The notes under the pieces are model-generated. The model had not been told where the DNA came from and made no database searches. It saw nothing but the letters and a program-made list of their open reading frames with translations. Below, piece by piece: positions 1 to 13,400 of a stretch of 43,584 nt of DNA. Position 1 is the first letter of the stretch; every line of letters begins with the position of its first letter. Source of the DNA: Paludibacter sp. 221. GTDB taxonomy: Bacteria; Bacteroidota; Bacteroidia; Bacteroidales; Paludibacteraceae. Made by a program: the position numbers and the translations under genes. The stretch lies in assembly GCF_010501035.1 (NCBI RefSeq), contig NZ_QVMH01000014.1, forward strand, positions 56,174 through 99,757, written 5' to 3'.

Positions 1-3000
1 GTGCCATTGTACCGTTACCATAGCGGTAAAGCGGCTTATAAGTTCCCACAGCTACGAATATACTGTCGATTTGGGAACCTGTACGGCTTGCCGACAACAT
101 GGGGTCGCCCAGGTTTGGATACGCTTTTTCCCACGAGCTACCATCAGCATCGTCAGGAATGGTGTTAGTTCCATAGTCTTTTACATACACGATACCTTCG
201 GCATCGGGCACTACAGCGCGTGTTTGAGACTCGTAAGCACCCAAATCCACAGCTCCGTTGTAAATACGCGGGTTATAAGCCAAGTCTGACAGTAATCCTG
301 TTGCATAACTGTTATTACCTGCATCTACACCCGGGCTCACAGCCTGTAAGCTATAATCGCCCGCTTCCTCGTTCATATACAATGGGTCGTCCACCGATAT
401 GATGCTTGGCGGATTTATCACTCCCCCTTGATGCAGACAGTTATAGTACGTTACTGCGCCGCTTACTGTTCCGCTTATGATACTGTTGTACAAGCTCACG
501 GTACCAGCATTACGGTAAATAGCCGTAGATGCTGTTGCACCCTTATTGCCTGCAACAGTAGCATTTGTCAACTTCAATGAAGTACCATAAGCAAACAAAC
601 CACCACCATATGAAGTACCTGAGCTATTACCTGCGATAAGGATATTAGTCATAGTGGTGTTAGTGTTTGTCGCAAAATAAGCACCGCCACCATAGCTTAC
701 CGATGTATTATTCAGAACAGACACCTGAGCCATTTCGGCTGAAGATGCGCCGTCTATATAAAGCCCGCCACCATACACGCGCGATTTGTTGGTATTTATA
801 CTAACGTTGTGCAATAATGGAGACGATACACTCACGTAAACACCACCACCGTTTCCACGGTCAATAGTCTTGTTGTTCACCACAATAGTACCTGTACCCT
901 TAGCATAACCACCTGTGACGCTGAAACCATCTAACAGGGCTGTACCTACTGCATCCGAATAGATTATTACGTGATTAGCCATTACTGTGCTGTCAGCACT
1001 CAGATAACCGCTCAGGGTAGATGTCTGATCCATATTGTCAGAAGTAGGCAATATGCGTTCATCCAACGCGGTGACACCATTATCGGGGTCGAAACCACCA
1101 TATATTTTTACATTTGGCGATGCCACAAATGCGCGGTCTTCTTCCGTCAGGCCGTTACCGGCTTTGTAAAGAGGGGTATAAGTACCTACAGCTACAAATA
1201 TGCTGTCGATATTGTTTATTGCACGGTTGGCGGCTGCCAATGGGTCGCTCAGGTTAGGATAAGCCTTTGCCCATGAGCTACCGTCGGCATCAGCCGGAAC
1301 AGTTGCTTCTTTGTAATCTTTTACGTAAACAATTCCGTTGGCATCAGGAACGATGATAGTCTTTTGCGACTCGAAAGCTCCCAAATCTACCACCTTGTTG
1401 TGAACACGTGGATTGCGGTCTAAATCAACCGTTGCACCATCCATCAAAGTATTATCACCCGAATCGATAGCAGGGCTACCTGGCAATAAACGGTAATCGC
1501 TGCCTGCAGCATTCACAAACTGTGGATACTCGTTGGATATAATTGTATTAGGAGCAAGAATACCTTTCTCTACCAAACAATACTTATATTCATCCATAGC
1601 TGCGTTCACGCCACCCCACACAATACTGTTTTTCAGTTTCACAGTTCCCTGGGCGCGATATATAGCCGATGTAGTCAATGTTGTATTATCTACAATTGTC
1701 ACATTCAACAGCTCTACTGCAGATGTTGTTCCGGTTGAGAAAATGCCACCACCATTGTATACTATCGTATTTCTTGCAATCAAGCTGTTCTTAACCGTTG
1801 GTTGCGAAGACAGGTTATAAAGCGCGCCACCATCGTTGGCTTTGTTCTTCATTATCATAGCGTGGCTGATAACAGGAGCCGACAGGTTCATGTACATAGC
1901 GCCACCATACGTAGTTGCTTCGTTCGATTCTATTTTCAAATTGCGCAACGAAGGAGATGATGTATGCAAGAAAAGCCCGCCACCATAACGACGGTGTATA
2001 TCCAGATTGTTAATTTTGATGCTGGTACTAGTTCCTATTGCCTTTCCTCCGGTTATAGTAAAACCATCAAGCACAGTTGTACCCACATCGCCTGCCGATA
2101 CTACTACGTGATAAGCCAAGGTCTTGCCATTACCGTTAAGGTCGCCACTAAGCACACTACCACCTACACCGGAATCAAGATAGATACGTTCGTCTGCCAG
2201 GGTTTTAATACCGTTGTCGGGGTCGAAACCACCGTATATCTTAACGTCTTTAGGCAATACGAATGTACGGTCTTGTGCCATTGTACCGTTACCATAGCGG
2301 TAAAGCGGCTTATAAGTTCCCACAGCTACAAATATACTGTCGATTTGGGAACCTGTACGGCTTGCCGACAACATCGGGTCGCCCAAGTTTGGATATGCTT
2401 TTTCCCATGAGCTACCATCAGCATCGTCAGGAACGGTGTTAGTTCCATAGTCTTTTACATACACAATACCATCAGCATCGGGAACCACCGCACGTGTTTG
2501 AGACTCATAAGCACCCAAATCCACAGCACCGTTGTAAATACGCGGGTTATAAGCCAAGTCTGACAGTAATCCTGTTGCATAACTATTATTACCTGCATCT
2601 ACGGCCGGACTTACAGTCTGCAAACTATAATCGCCCGCTTCCTCGTTCATAAACAAAGGATTGTCTACCGATATGATGCTTGGCGGATTTATTACTCCTC
2701 CTTCGTGCAAACAGTTGTAATAAGTTACTGCACCGCTTACTGTACCACGGATAATACTATTGTATAAATTCACTGTACCTGCGTTGCGGTAAATAGCAGT
2801 AGACGCTGTTGCAGCTTTATTATCTGCAATAGTAGCATTCGTCAGGTTCAATGAAGTACCATAAGCAAACAAACCACCACCATATGAAGTACCTGAACTA
2901 TTACCTGCAATAAGGATATTAGTCATAGTGGTGTTAGTATTTGTCGCAAAATAAGCACCGCCACCATAGTTCACTGATATATTATTTAGAATAGATACCT

Positions 3001-6000
3001 GAGACATCGCGGCAGAGGAAACTCCATCGATATAGAGCCCACCACCGTAAACTCTCGATTTGTTGGTATTTATACTAACATTGCGCAACAGAGGAGACGA
3101 TACACTGATGTAAACACCACCACCGTTTCCACGATCAATGGTTTTGTTGTTCACTACAATAGTACCTGTACCATTGGCATTACCGCCTGTGATACTGAAA
3201 CCATCTAACAGGGCTGTACCTACTGCATCCGAATAGATTATTACGTGATTAGCCATTACTGTGCTATCAGCACTCAGATAACCGCTCAGGGTAGATGTCT
3301 GATCCATATTATCAGAAGTAGGCAATATGCGTTCATCCAACGCAGTGACACCATTATCGGGGTCGAAACCACCGTATACTTTTACATTTGGTGCTGCCAC
3401 AAAGGTACGGTCTTCTTCCATCAAACCGCTACCGGCTCTGTAAAGAGGGGTATAAGTACCTACAGCTACAAATATGCTGTCAATATTATTTATACTCTTA
3501 TTAGCTGCTGCTAATGGATCGCTCAGGTTTGGATATGCCTTTGCCCATGAGCTACCGTCGGCATCAGCCGGAACTGTTTCTTCTTTATAGTCTTTTACGT
3601 AAACAATTCCGTTGGCATCGGGAACGATGATAGTCTTTTGAGACTCGAATGCTCCCAAGTCCACCACATTATTGTGGATACGAGGATTGCGGTCTAAGTC
3701 CTGAGTAATATCGCCCAACAGGCTATTATCTCCGGCATCCACAGCCGGGCTACCAGGCAATAAATTGAAATTGCCTGCGGCTGCGTCTACAAACTGAGGA
3801 TACTCGTTAGAGACAATAGTTCCGTCCGAAATTGTGCCACCTTCTACCAAGCTATATTTGTATTCGTCTAAAACAACATTTGTTTTTCCCCATACGATAG
3901 TATTTTTCAACTTGATAGTACCTTGGGCACGATATATAGCCGCAGAAGCTACTGCTGCCGTATTCTCTGCAATAGTAACACTTTCGAGTTCTATAGCCGA
4001 GCCTGTTCCGGTAGAATAGATACCACCACCATTGTACGAAGTAGTAGTTGTATTACGGGCAATCAAAGTATTTTTAATAAGCGGCTTGGAATCGCCCATA
4101 TTATAAACACCTGCTCCGTCGCGTTCCGATTTATTATTGATAATCGAAGTATTGCTGATAACAGGCGACGATATGTTCAGATACACACCACCTCCGTACA
4201 TGGCAGCCTCGTTCGAACTTATCATCAGATTGCGCAATGCAGGAGACGACGTATGCAATGAGATACCACCTCCATAACGGCGGTCTATAACCTTATCGTT
4301 TATAGTAATAGTAGTACCGCTTCCGTTTGCCTTACCATTTATGATGGCAAAACCATCCAGCGTAGCCGTACCAACTTCGTTGGCAGACACCACTACGTGG
4401 TAAACACGTGATTTACCATCACCATATACGTCTCCGTCAAGAATACTTCCGCTTCCGTCAGAAGCAGGCATGATACGTTCGTCGGCAAGGGTTTTGATTC
4501 CATTGTCAGGGTCGAAACCACCATATATTTTAGTGTTTGGCGCTAATACAAATGTCCGGTCTTGTAGCAACGTTCCTGTACCATATATGTAAAGAGGCTT
4601 ATATGTACCTACAGCTACAAATATGCTGTCGATATCGGAGTTTGCCCTTCCCGCTGCAATTAACGGGTGAGAGAGATTTGGATATGCTTTTTCCCATGAA
4701 CTACCATCGGCACCATCAGGTACTACCTTGTTGCCATAGTCTTTCACATACACAATACCCTCCGCATTGGGTATAACTTCACGTTTTTGCGATTCGTAAG
4801 CACCCAAATCTACAGCCCCGTTGTGGATACGTGGAGCACCACTTAAATCAACTGTAATACCACTTGCGTAACTGTTGTTTCCTTCATCTACAGCCGAACT
4901 CATCGACAATAAACGATAATCCGATTTATCGTTATCGTAGAAAAGCGGGTCGGATATAGATATGATACCTGCGGTAGTAATATTACCACCTTGATGCAAA
5001 CAGTTGGTATAAGTGAATGTTCCGCTTATTGTTCCGGTCACGATGCTATTGCGCATAACCGATGTACCGGAGCTACGATAAATCGCTGTTGATGATGCTT
5101 CGCCCGTGTTATCGGCAACAGTTGTTTGAACCAATGTTACTGATGTGCCGGAAGCATATATACCACCTCCGGAAGAAGTTCCTGCGCTGTTTTTTGCTAT
5201 CAAACTGTTTTTTATGTCCAAAGACGTGTACGCCCCTGCATAAATACCGCCACCATAATAATTCGTAGCAGTATTTTCGAGTACCGATACATGGTCGAGT
5301 TCAAGAACAGACGGCGTAGTCGATATTCCAATTACATAAATACCACCACCATAGCGGATAGCCTTATTAGCTACAATCTGCGTATTGCGGATAGCGATAG
5401 AAGAGTTTACTACATATACCCCTGCACCATAATGGCGTTCTACAGTCAAAGCATTAACTTTAATGTTGGTAGTGAGGTTGGCATTTCCACCTGTAACAGT
5501 AAAACCATCCAAAGCGCTACCTGTATCGCCTGCCGAAATAACTACGTGATGAGCAAAGAGAGTTCCATCACCTTTCAGGTCGGCACTAAGTACAGAACCC
5601 GAAATTTGCCCTTGGTGATTAGGCAGGATGCGATTATCGGCCAATGTGCGGATACCGTTGTCGGGGTCGAAACCGCCGTATACGCTCACATTCGAAGGTA
5701 TAACAAAAGCACGGTCCTGGTCGGTAAGCCCACCTCCGGCACGATGCAACGGACGGTAAGTACCAACTGACACATAAATGCTATTGATTCCCGAAACCGA
5801 AGGTACTGCAGCCATAATCGGATCGCTCAGGTTAGGATAAGCCTTTTCCCACGAGCTACCATCGGCATTATCAGGCACTATACCAGCACCATAGTCTTTT
5901 ACATATACGATACCCGAAGCATCAGGCTTAACCGTACGTGTTTGTGCCTCGAAAGCACCTAAGTCTACTATAGTGTTGTAAATACGCGGATTACCGTCAA

Positions 6001-9000
6001 GGTCTATGTCGAGCCCATTTGCCAGCGTATTAAGTCCTGCATCCACAGCCGGGCTCACCGGATTCAGACGGAAATCGCCTCCTTCTTCGTCCACAAACAA
6101 GGGGTCGTTGATAGAGATGATACCTGTGGTAGCAATGTTACCACCCTGATGCAGGGTATTATTATAATACAGGTATCCTCTGCTAACTAAATTTCCTTTA
6201 TTATCATAATAAACTGAATAAGTTACAGTACCGGCAATTATACTATTACTCATAGTAACGCTTCCATACCCTGCATGAACGGCCGTAGAACTTGAAGAAC
6301 CTATATTACCTGCAATGGTCAGGTTAATCAGTTGTACCGCACCCGAACTTACATAAACACCGCCTCCAACACCTGTGCCGCTATTGTTTTCGGCAATAAG
6401 ACTGTTTTTTACAGTCAGAGCAATGTTGGAAAAAAGACCCGCTCCCGAAGTTGCTGTATTACCTGTGATAGACAGGTTGTTCATAAGAGTAGGCGTACTG
6501 CCTACATAGATACCACCACCTGAACCTGTTGCTGTATTAGCAGTTACCAACACATTATACACAGTAGGCTTACTATTAGTAACCATATACATACCACCAC
6601 CTTGGTTAGCTGTGTTGGAAGTAATCTTCAGGTTACTCAACTCAGGCGACGAGGTCATTAAATAAATACCACCACCATAATACCTGCTTACATTCAGTGT
6701 ATTGATTATAACATTCTCGTTCGAAGTGAACGTACGGCCATCTTTTATGGTAAAACCATTCAACACAGTACTACCTACATCGCCTGCCGAAACCACTACG
6801 TGGAAAGCCTGAAGGCTACCATCACCTTTCAGGTCGCCGCTAAGAATACTACCATCTGTATCTGAAGAAGGAAGTATACGCTCGTCGGCCAGTGTGCGGA
6901 TACCGTTATCCGGGTCGAAACCTCCATATATCTTTACATTTTTAGGAAGTAAGAATGTTTCGTCACCGCTTTTTATACCATTTCCGGCCTTGTAAAGAGG
7001 GGTATAAGTACCTACTGCAACAAAAATGCTGTCGATATCGGTAATTTCCCTGTTTGCAGCTATCAACGGGTCGCTCAGGTTAGGATAAGCCTTTTCCCAC
7101 GAGCTACCATCAGCATCGTCGGGCACAATTCCCAAACCATAATCTTTTACATAAACAATGCCTTCGGTATCGGATGTTATCAGGCGCTTTTGTGATTCAT
7201 AAGCACCCAAATCGACCATACCATTGAATATACGCGGATTATTAGCCAAATCGGTATTAAATCCGGTAATATATGAGTTATTACCTGCATCGATAGCAAG
7301 ACTTTGGGATTGCAGACGGTAATTATTGTTATTTTCGTCCACAAACATCGGGTCTTCGGACAGGATAATACGAGGATAATTTATCGTAGCCCCTTTGTGC
7401 AGGTTATAATTATGGGTAAAAGAACCTCTTGAGCTTTCGCTGGAAGAATATCCTAATGTACCTACAATGATACTGTTATTGAGAACCACATTCGTATAAT
7501 TAGCATGAATAGCAGTAGCAGTTGAGCTTCCCGCATTACCAGCTATGGTAGCATTGGTAAGAGTCAATGTACCCGAAGCATTACATACACCACCGGCATA
7601 TCCTGTACCTGCATTATTTTTTACAATCAGCGCATTCTGTATGCTCAGGGTACCTGAATTGTACAAACCTGCCCCAGGAGCATTTAGCGTACTGTTGCCT
7701 ATAATGGATATATTGTTGATAGTAGGAGTTGAACTTACGATATACATACCGCCACCATAGCCGCTTGTGGTAGTAGTAGCATTATTACTGATTATAGTTT
7801 GTGTAATAACCGGCTTACTGGTAGTAGTTATATATATACCACCACCATATGTCGTAGCTTTATTCGAATCTACTTTCAGATTTTTCAAAACAGGAGATGA
7901 CGTCATTATATGGATACCACCACCATAACGACGATGTACATTAAGCCCATTAATGAGGGCGTTAGTATTGTCGGCAGAAGTGCTTCCTCCTGTAATGGTA
8001 AAGCCATCCAGACAAGCCGTACCGACATCAGCTGCCGATACCACCACGTGGTAAGCATTAAGCGTTCCATCACCTTTCAGGTCGCCGCTAAGGATACTAC
8101 CATCCGTATCAAAAGAAGGAAGAATACGCTCATCAGCCAATGTACGGATACCATTATCGGGGTCGAAACCGCCATATATTTTCACATCCTTCGCCAGTAA
8201 GAAGGTACGGTCACTCGCATCCGTCAGGTTTTTAGGCAGATGGGTAGGAGTATAAGTACCTACTGCAACAAAAATACTCTTGATACCAGACGAAGCGCTT
8301 ATAGAAGCAGCCATTGCTCCACTAAGGCTTGGGAATGCTTTTTCCCACGAGCTTCCGTCAGCATTAGCCGGAACTGCTCCTGTTCCGTAGTCTTTCACAT
8401 ATACAATACCAGCGGCATCGGGTGTAAGAGCTACTTCTTGCAACTCGTAAACTCCTAAATCGACTGTAGTACTATAAATACGTGGATTCCCGTCAAGATC
8501 GGTCGCCAGCCCATCGGCCAAAGCATTATTTCCTCTATTTACAGCAGGGCTCTCAGGAGTTAAGCGGTAGTCGCCTCCCAATATATCCTTAAACAAAGGG
8601 TCGTTGTTTGAGATAACTGTGCCCGAAGCAACCGTGCCATTTTCTACCAAACAATATTCATACGTCAGCGCATTGGTCACAGTACCCCAAAGGATACTGT
8701 TTTTCAACGTGATAGTACCCTGATTACGATAAACAGCCGTAGAAGCCGCTGTACCTTTATTATTGGCTATAGTAACATGGGTCATCTCCATAGCCGAAGT
8801 TGTTCCGGTAGAGAAAATTCCACCTCCCGTAGAAGTTCCTGCATTATTTCCGGCTATCAGAGTACTGCTTAGCTTGGGCGAAGATGTGGCATTGTAAATA
8901 CCTGCGCCCGACGAAGCGTTCGTAACGTTATTTATGATTGAAGTATAACTGACAACAGGAGACGAAGCATTCATGTAAATACCTGCACCATAAGCGTTAC

Positions 9001-12000
9001 CCGCGTATGTAGTGCGGTTGCTGCTAATAGTAGTATAGCTGATTACCGGATTGGATGTATCCATATAGATACCTGCACCATGAGAGCTTGAACTACTCGT
9101 TGTGTTACTGCTAATGGTAGCATTATTAATAACCGGACTGGAACCCTTCATATACACTCCCGCACCAAAAGCTGAGCTTCCGGTAGTTGTATTACTCCTT
9201 ACAGTTAAGTTCTCTATATTGGAATTGTTCTGGTCCAAATACATTCCGGCACCATAGGCCGATGTTCCGGTAGTTGTGTTATTGCTTACAATTAAGTTTT
9301 CAATATCTGAATCACTTTTCTCCAGATACGCTCCCGCACCCAAAAGAGCTGCCGTATTCGAATGTATTTTCAGATTCTTCAGTGCAGGCGACGAGTTTGA
9401 AAAATAAATACCCGCACCATTACGGTTGTTTACCGTATATCCGTCAATAACAAGATTCGTATTCTGGTTGGCATTACCGCCAGCGATTGTAAAACCATCT
9501 AAAGCGGCAGTACCTGCATCGCCCAGCGATATTACCACGTGATACACATTGTCGGTTATAACAGGGTCATTTCCGCTCAGGTCGCCACTAAGTACAGAAC
9601 CTTGCAACGTACTTCCAGCCACAGGTAGAATACGATTATGAGCTAAAGTACGGATGCCATTATCGGGGTCGAAACCTCCGTATATTTTCACATTTTTAGG
9701 CAATACGAAAGAGCGGTCTCTTGCCGTAATACCATTACCAGCTTCGTACAAAGGATTGTAAGTACCTACGGAAACAAAAATGCTCTTAATATCCGACAAA
9801 TCCTTACTTGCTGCACGGATAGGCTCACTCAGGTTAGGATATGCCTTTTCCCATGAACTTCCGTCGGCACCCGCAGGTACTGTACCTGTGCCGTAATCTT
9901 TTACGTACACAATACCCGAAGCATCAGGAATAACTCCACGCTGTTGCGATTCAAAAGCCCCTAAGTCTACTATATTATTGAAAATACGGGAATTACCAAT
10001 CAAATCGACCGATAAACCGGATGCAAAATTATTGTTACCTGCATCTACCGCCGGACTATTGAGTTGTAAACCATAATCAAAAATCTGGTTGTTTACAAAC
10101 AGCGGGTCGCTTATCGATATGATACTATTATTAAGACCAATTGTACCGCCTTGGTGTAAACAATATTGATACGTTGGTGTAGTATTATTCATTGTACCAT
10201 TGACAATACTGTTACGAAGCGTCAATGTTCCACTCCTAAGAGCTGTAGATGCAGCAAGACCTTTATTATCGGCAATCGTTACCTGATTCATCGTGAGCGT
10301 GTTGCCTGTACCTACGGCATAGATACCACCACCCTCGCCCGAACCGGCATCGTTGGCTGCTATCAAGCTGTTGCTTATCTCAGAAGTTACATAATTACCG
10401 GCATGAATTCCACCACCAGTATAATTTGCGGTTTTGTTCCTTATTACCGAACTGTTGCTCAAGTTCAGTGCCGAAGGAGTAGCCACAACACCTATTGCAT
10501 AAATACCGCCTCCATAAAGCGTTGATGTATTAGAATCGATATTCAAATTACGCAAAACAGGGGCTGAATCTACGATGTAGATACCACCACCTTGCCGCCT
10601 ATTGACAGACTTGTTATTAATCACTAAGTTAGAATTTACATCGGCAACGCCACCAGTAATGGTAAATCCATCTAAAACGGCTGTACCAACATCGCCTGCC
10701 GACACAACAACGTGATATACATTATCGGTTACAACAGGGTCGTTACCGTTCAAATCTCCATTAAGAACCGAACCGCGCGAAACATCACCCGGAACAGGAA
10801 GAACACGATTGTCGGACAAGGTACGGATACCATTATCAGGGTCGAAACCGCCATATATCTTCACATCCTTAACCAACATAAAAGAATTGTCTCTACTAGT
10901 AGCTCCTGTTGCTGATTTCACAGGAGTATAACCAGGCTTGTATGTTCCTACGGCAACATAAATGCTATTAATACCGGAATTTCCCCGTTCAGCAATCCGG
11001 ATAGGAACACTTAAATTTGGATATGCTTTTTCCCAAGAACTTCCATCAGCACCAGCTGGAACGCTTCCTTCTCCATAATCTTTCACATATACGATGCCCG
11101 AAGCGTCGGGTACAATCTCAGACTTTTGTACCTCATAAGCTCCCAAATCCACTACATTATTGTACACACGGGGATTACCATCCAAATCGAGGGATTCGCC
11201 AGAGAGATAAGCATTATTTCCAACGTCTATCGCCGAGCTCTGAGGCAACAAGCGGTAATCCATATTACCGTTATCCACAAACGCTGGACTCTTGACTGAT
11301 ATAATACTATTGTCAGAAGCAAGTGTTCCACCTGTAAGCAGAGAGTTATTGTATATAACAGTACCACTTACCTTATTATCTGCAACAATACTATTATTAA
11401 GGGTAACCGTACCTACATTGCGGAAGAGTGAAGCCCCCGCTGCCGAACCTGTATTGTCGGCAATGGTAACGTTAGTTAGCGTCACAGTAGTACCCGTAGC
11501 ATAAAGGCCACCACCATCAGCAGTGCCCGAACTGTTTTTTGCAATCAAGCTCTGGTTAATCGTAGATGAGGTATAAGCAGCTATATAAATACCACCACCG
11601 GCAACATTAGTAGTTTTATTGTTCACTACTGAGCTATGGCTCAAATCAACAGTAGAAGGAGTTGCTGCAACACCTATTGCATAAATACCACCTCCATAAA
11701 GCGTTGATGTATTAGAGTCGATATTCAGATTACGCAAAACAGGGGTTGAATCTACGATGTAGATACCACCACCTTGCCGTCTGCTGACTGACTTATTATT
11801 AATCACTAAGTTGGAACTTACATCGGCATTACCGCCTGTAATGGTAAATCCATCCAAAACCGCCGTACCAACATCGCCTGCCGACACAACAACGTGATGC
11901 ACATTATCGGTTACAACGGGGTCGTCACCGTTCAAATCTCCATTAAGAACCGAACCGCGCGAAACATTACCCGGAACAGGAAGAACACGGTTATCGGATA

Positions 12001-13400
12001 AGGTACGGATACCATTATCAGGGTCGAAACCACCATATATCTTCACATCCTTAACCAACATAAAAGCACGGTCTCTGTTAGTATCTCCCGCCGCAGTTTT
12101 TAAGGCAATATGAAGAGGTTTGTATGTTCCTACGGCAACATAAATGCTATTGATTCCGGAATTTCCCCGTTCAGCTACCCGGATAGGGATACTTAAATTC
12201 GGGTATGCTTTTGCCCAAGAGCTTCCATCGGCACCAGCCGGAACACTTCCTTCACCGTAGTCTTTTACATATACGATACCCGAAGCGTCGGGTACTATTT
12301 CAGACTTTTGTACCTCGTAAGCTCCCAAGTCCACTACACTATTATATATACGGGAATTACCATCCAGGTCGACCGATTCGCCAGAGAGATAAGCGTTGTT
12401 TCCAACGTCTATAGCCGAGCTATGAGGCAGCAAACGGTAATCCATATTATCACGGTTCACAAATGATGGATTCCTTACCGATATGATACTATTATCTGCC
12501 GCAAGCGTTCCACCTCTAACCAAATTATAATTATGTGTAACAGCACCGCCTATTTTATTATCGTCAACGATGCTATTGCGAAGAGTAACCGTACCTACAT
12601 TGCGGAAAAGCGAAGCTCCCGCTGCCGAACCTATATTCTCGGCAATGGTAACGTTAGTTAGCGTCACGGTAGTACCTGTAGCATAAACACCACCACCATC
12701 AGCAGTGCCCGAACTGTTTTTGGCAATCAAGCTCTGGCTAATTGTAGATGAAGTATAAGAATTTATATAAATACCACCACCGGCATAATTGGCAGTTGTA
12801 TTATTCACTACCGAACTGTGGCTCAAATTCACTACCGAAGGGGTAGCTGACACACCTATTGCATAAATACCGCCTCCATAAAGCGTTGATGTATTGGAGT
12901 CGATATTCAGGTTGCGCAAAACAGGAGAAGAGTTTATTATAAACACTCCCCCTCCATAACGCCGGTGTATGCTCAGGGCATTCACTGTTATATTACTGTT
13001 AGTACCTGTGGCCGCACCACCTTTTATGGTAAAACCATCTAATGTGGCTGTACCTACATCGCCTGCCGAGACGACTACGTGATAGGCATTATCGGTCACA
13101 ACAGGGTCATTACCACTCAAGTCACCACTTAGGATGGTGACATTTGTTTTCCAATCGCGCTGAGAAAGCAAATTCTCAGTACCGGAGAAACCACCGTAAA
13201 TTTTTACATCTTTCTTCAATACAAAGGATTGGTCGCGTGATTCAGTGCCATTACCAGCAATAAGGCTTGGGGTATAAGTACCAGCCGATACCCAAACCTC
13301 ATCATCCGCCGAAGCGGCATTTATTATAAGCTGTAAATCGCCCGAAGCATTGGCCCAAGAACTCCCCGAGCCGACACCACCCTGCTTCACATACCATGTA
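1..13400 (-). repeat. Tandem array of beta-helix modules in giant 1 (11 full, 1 partial)
   Basis: The VYVKDYG linker that opens a module falls near plus positions 12265, 11080, 9898, 8392, 7142, 5897, 4740, 3595, 2450, 1315 and 180; the first module starts at the mature N-terminus near 13390. Spacing is mostly 1.13-1.25 kb, but the module from 9898 to 8392 is 1.5 kb because it has more coils. Within modules the coil period is roughly 24 residues. DNA identity between modules is uneven. The stretch 1 to about 1460 is almost the same as the stretch about 2275 bases further on, and about 10480-11100 closely matches about 11670-12290. Both point to recent tandem duplication or gene conversion. 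Confidence 0.9.
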
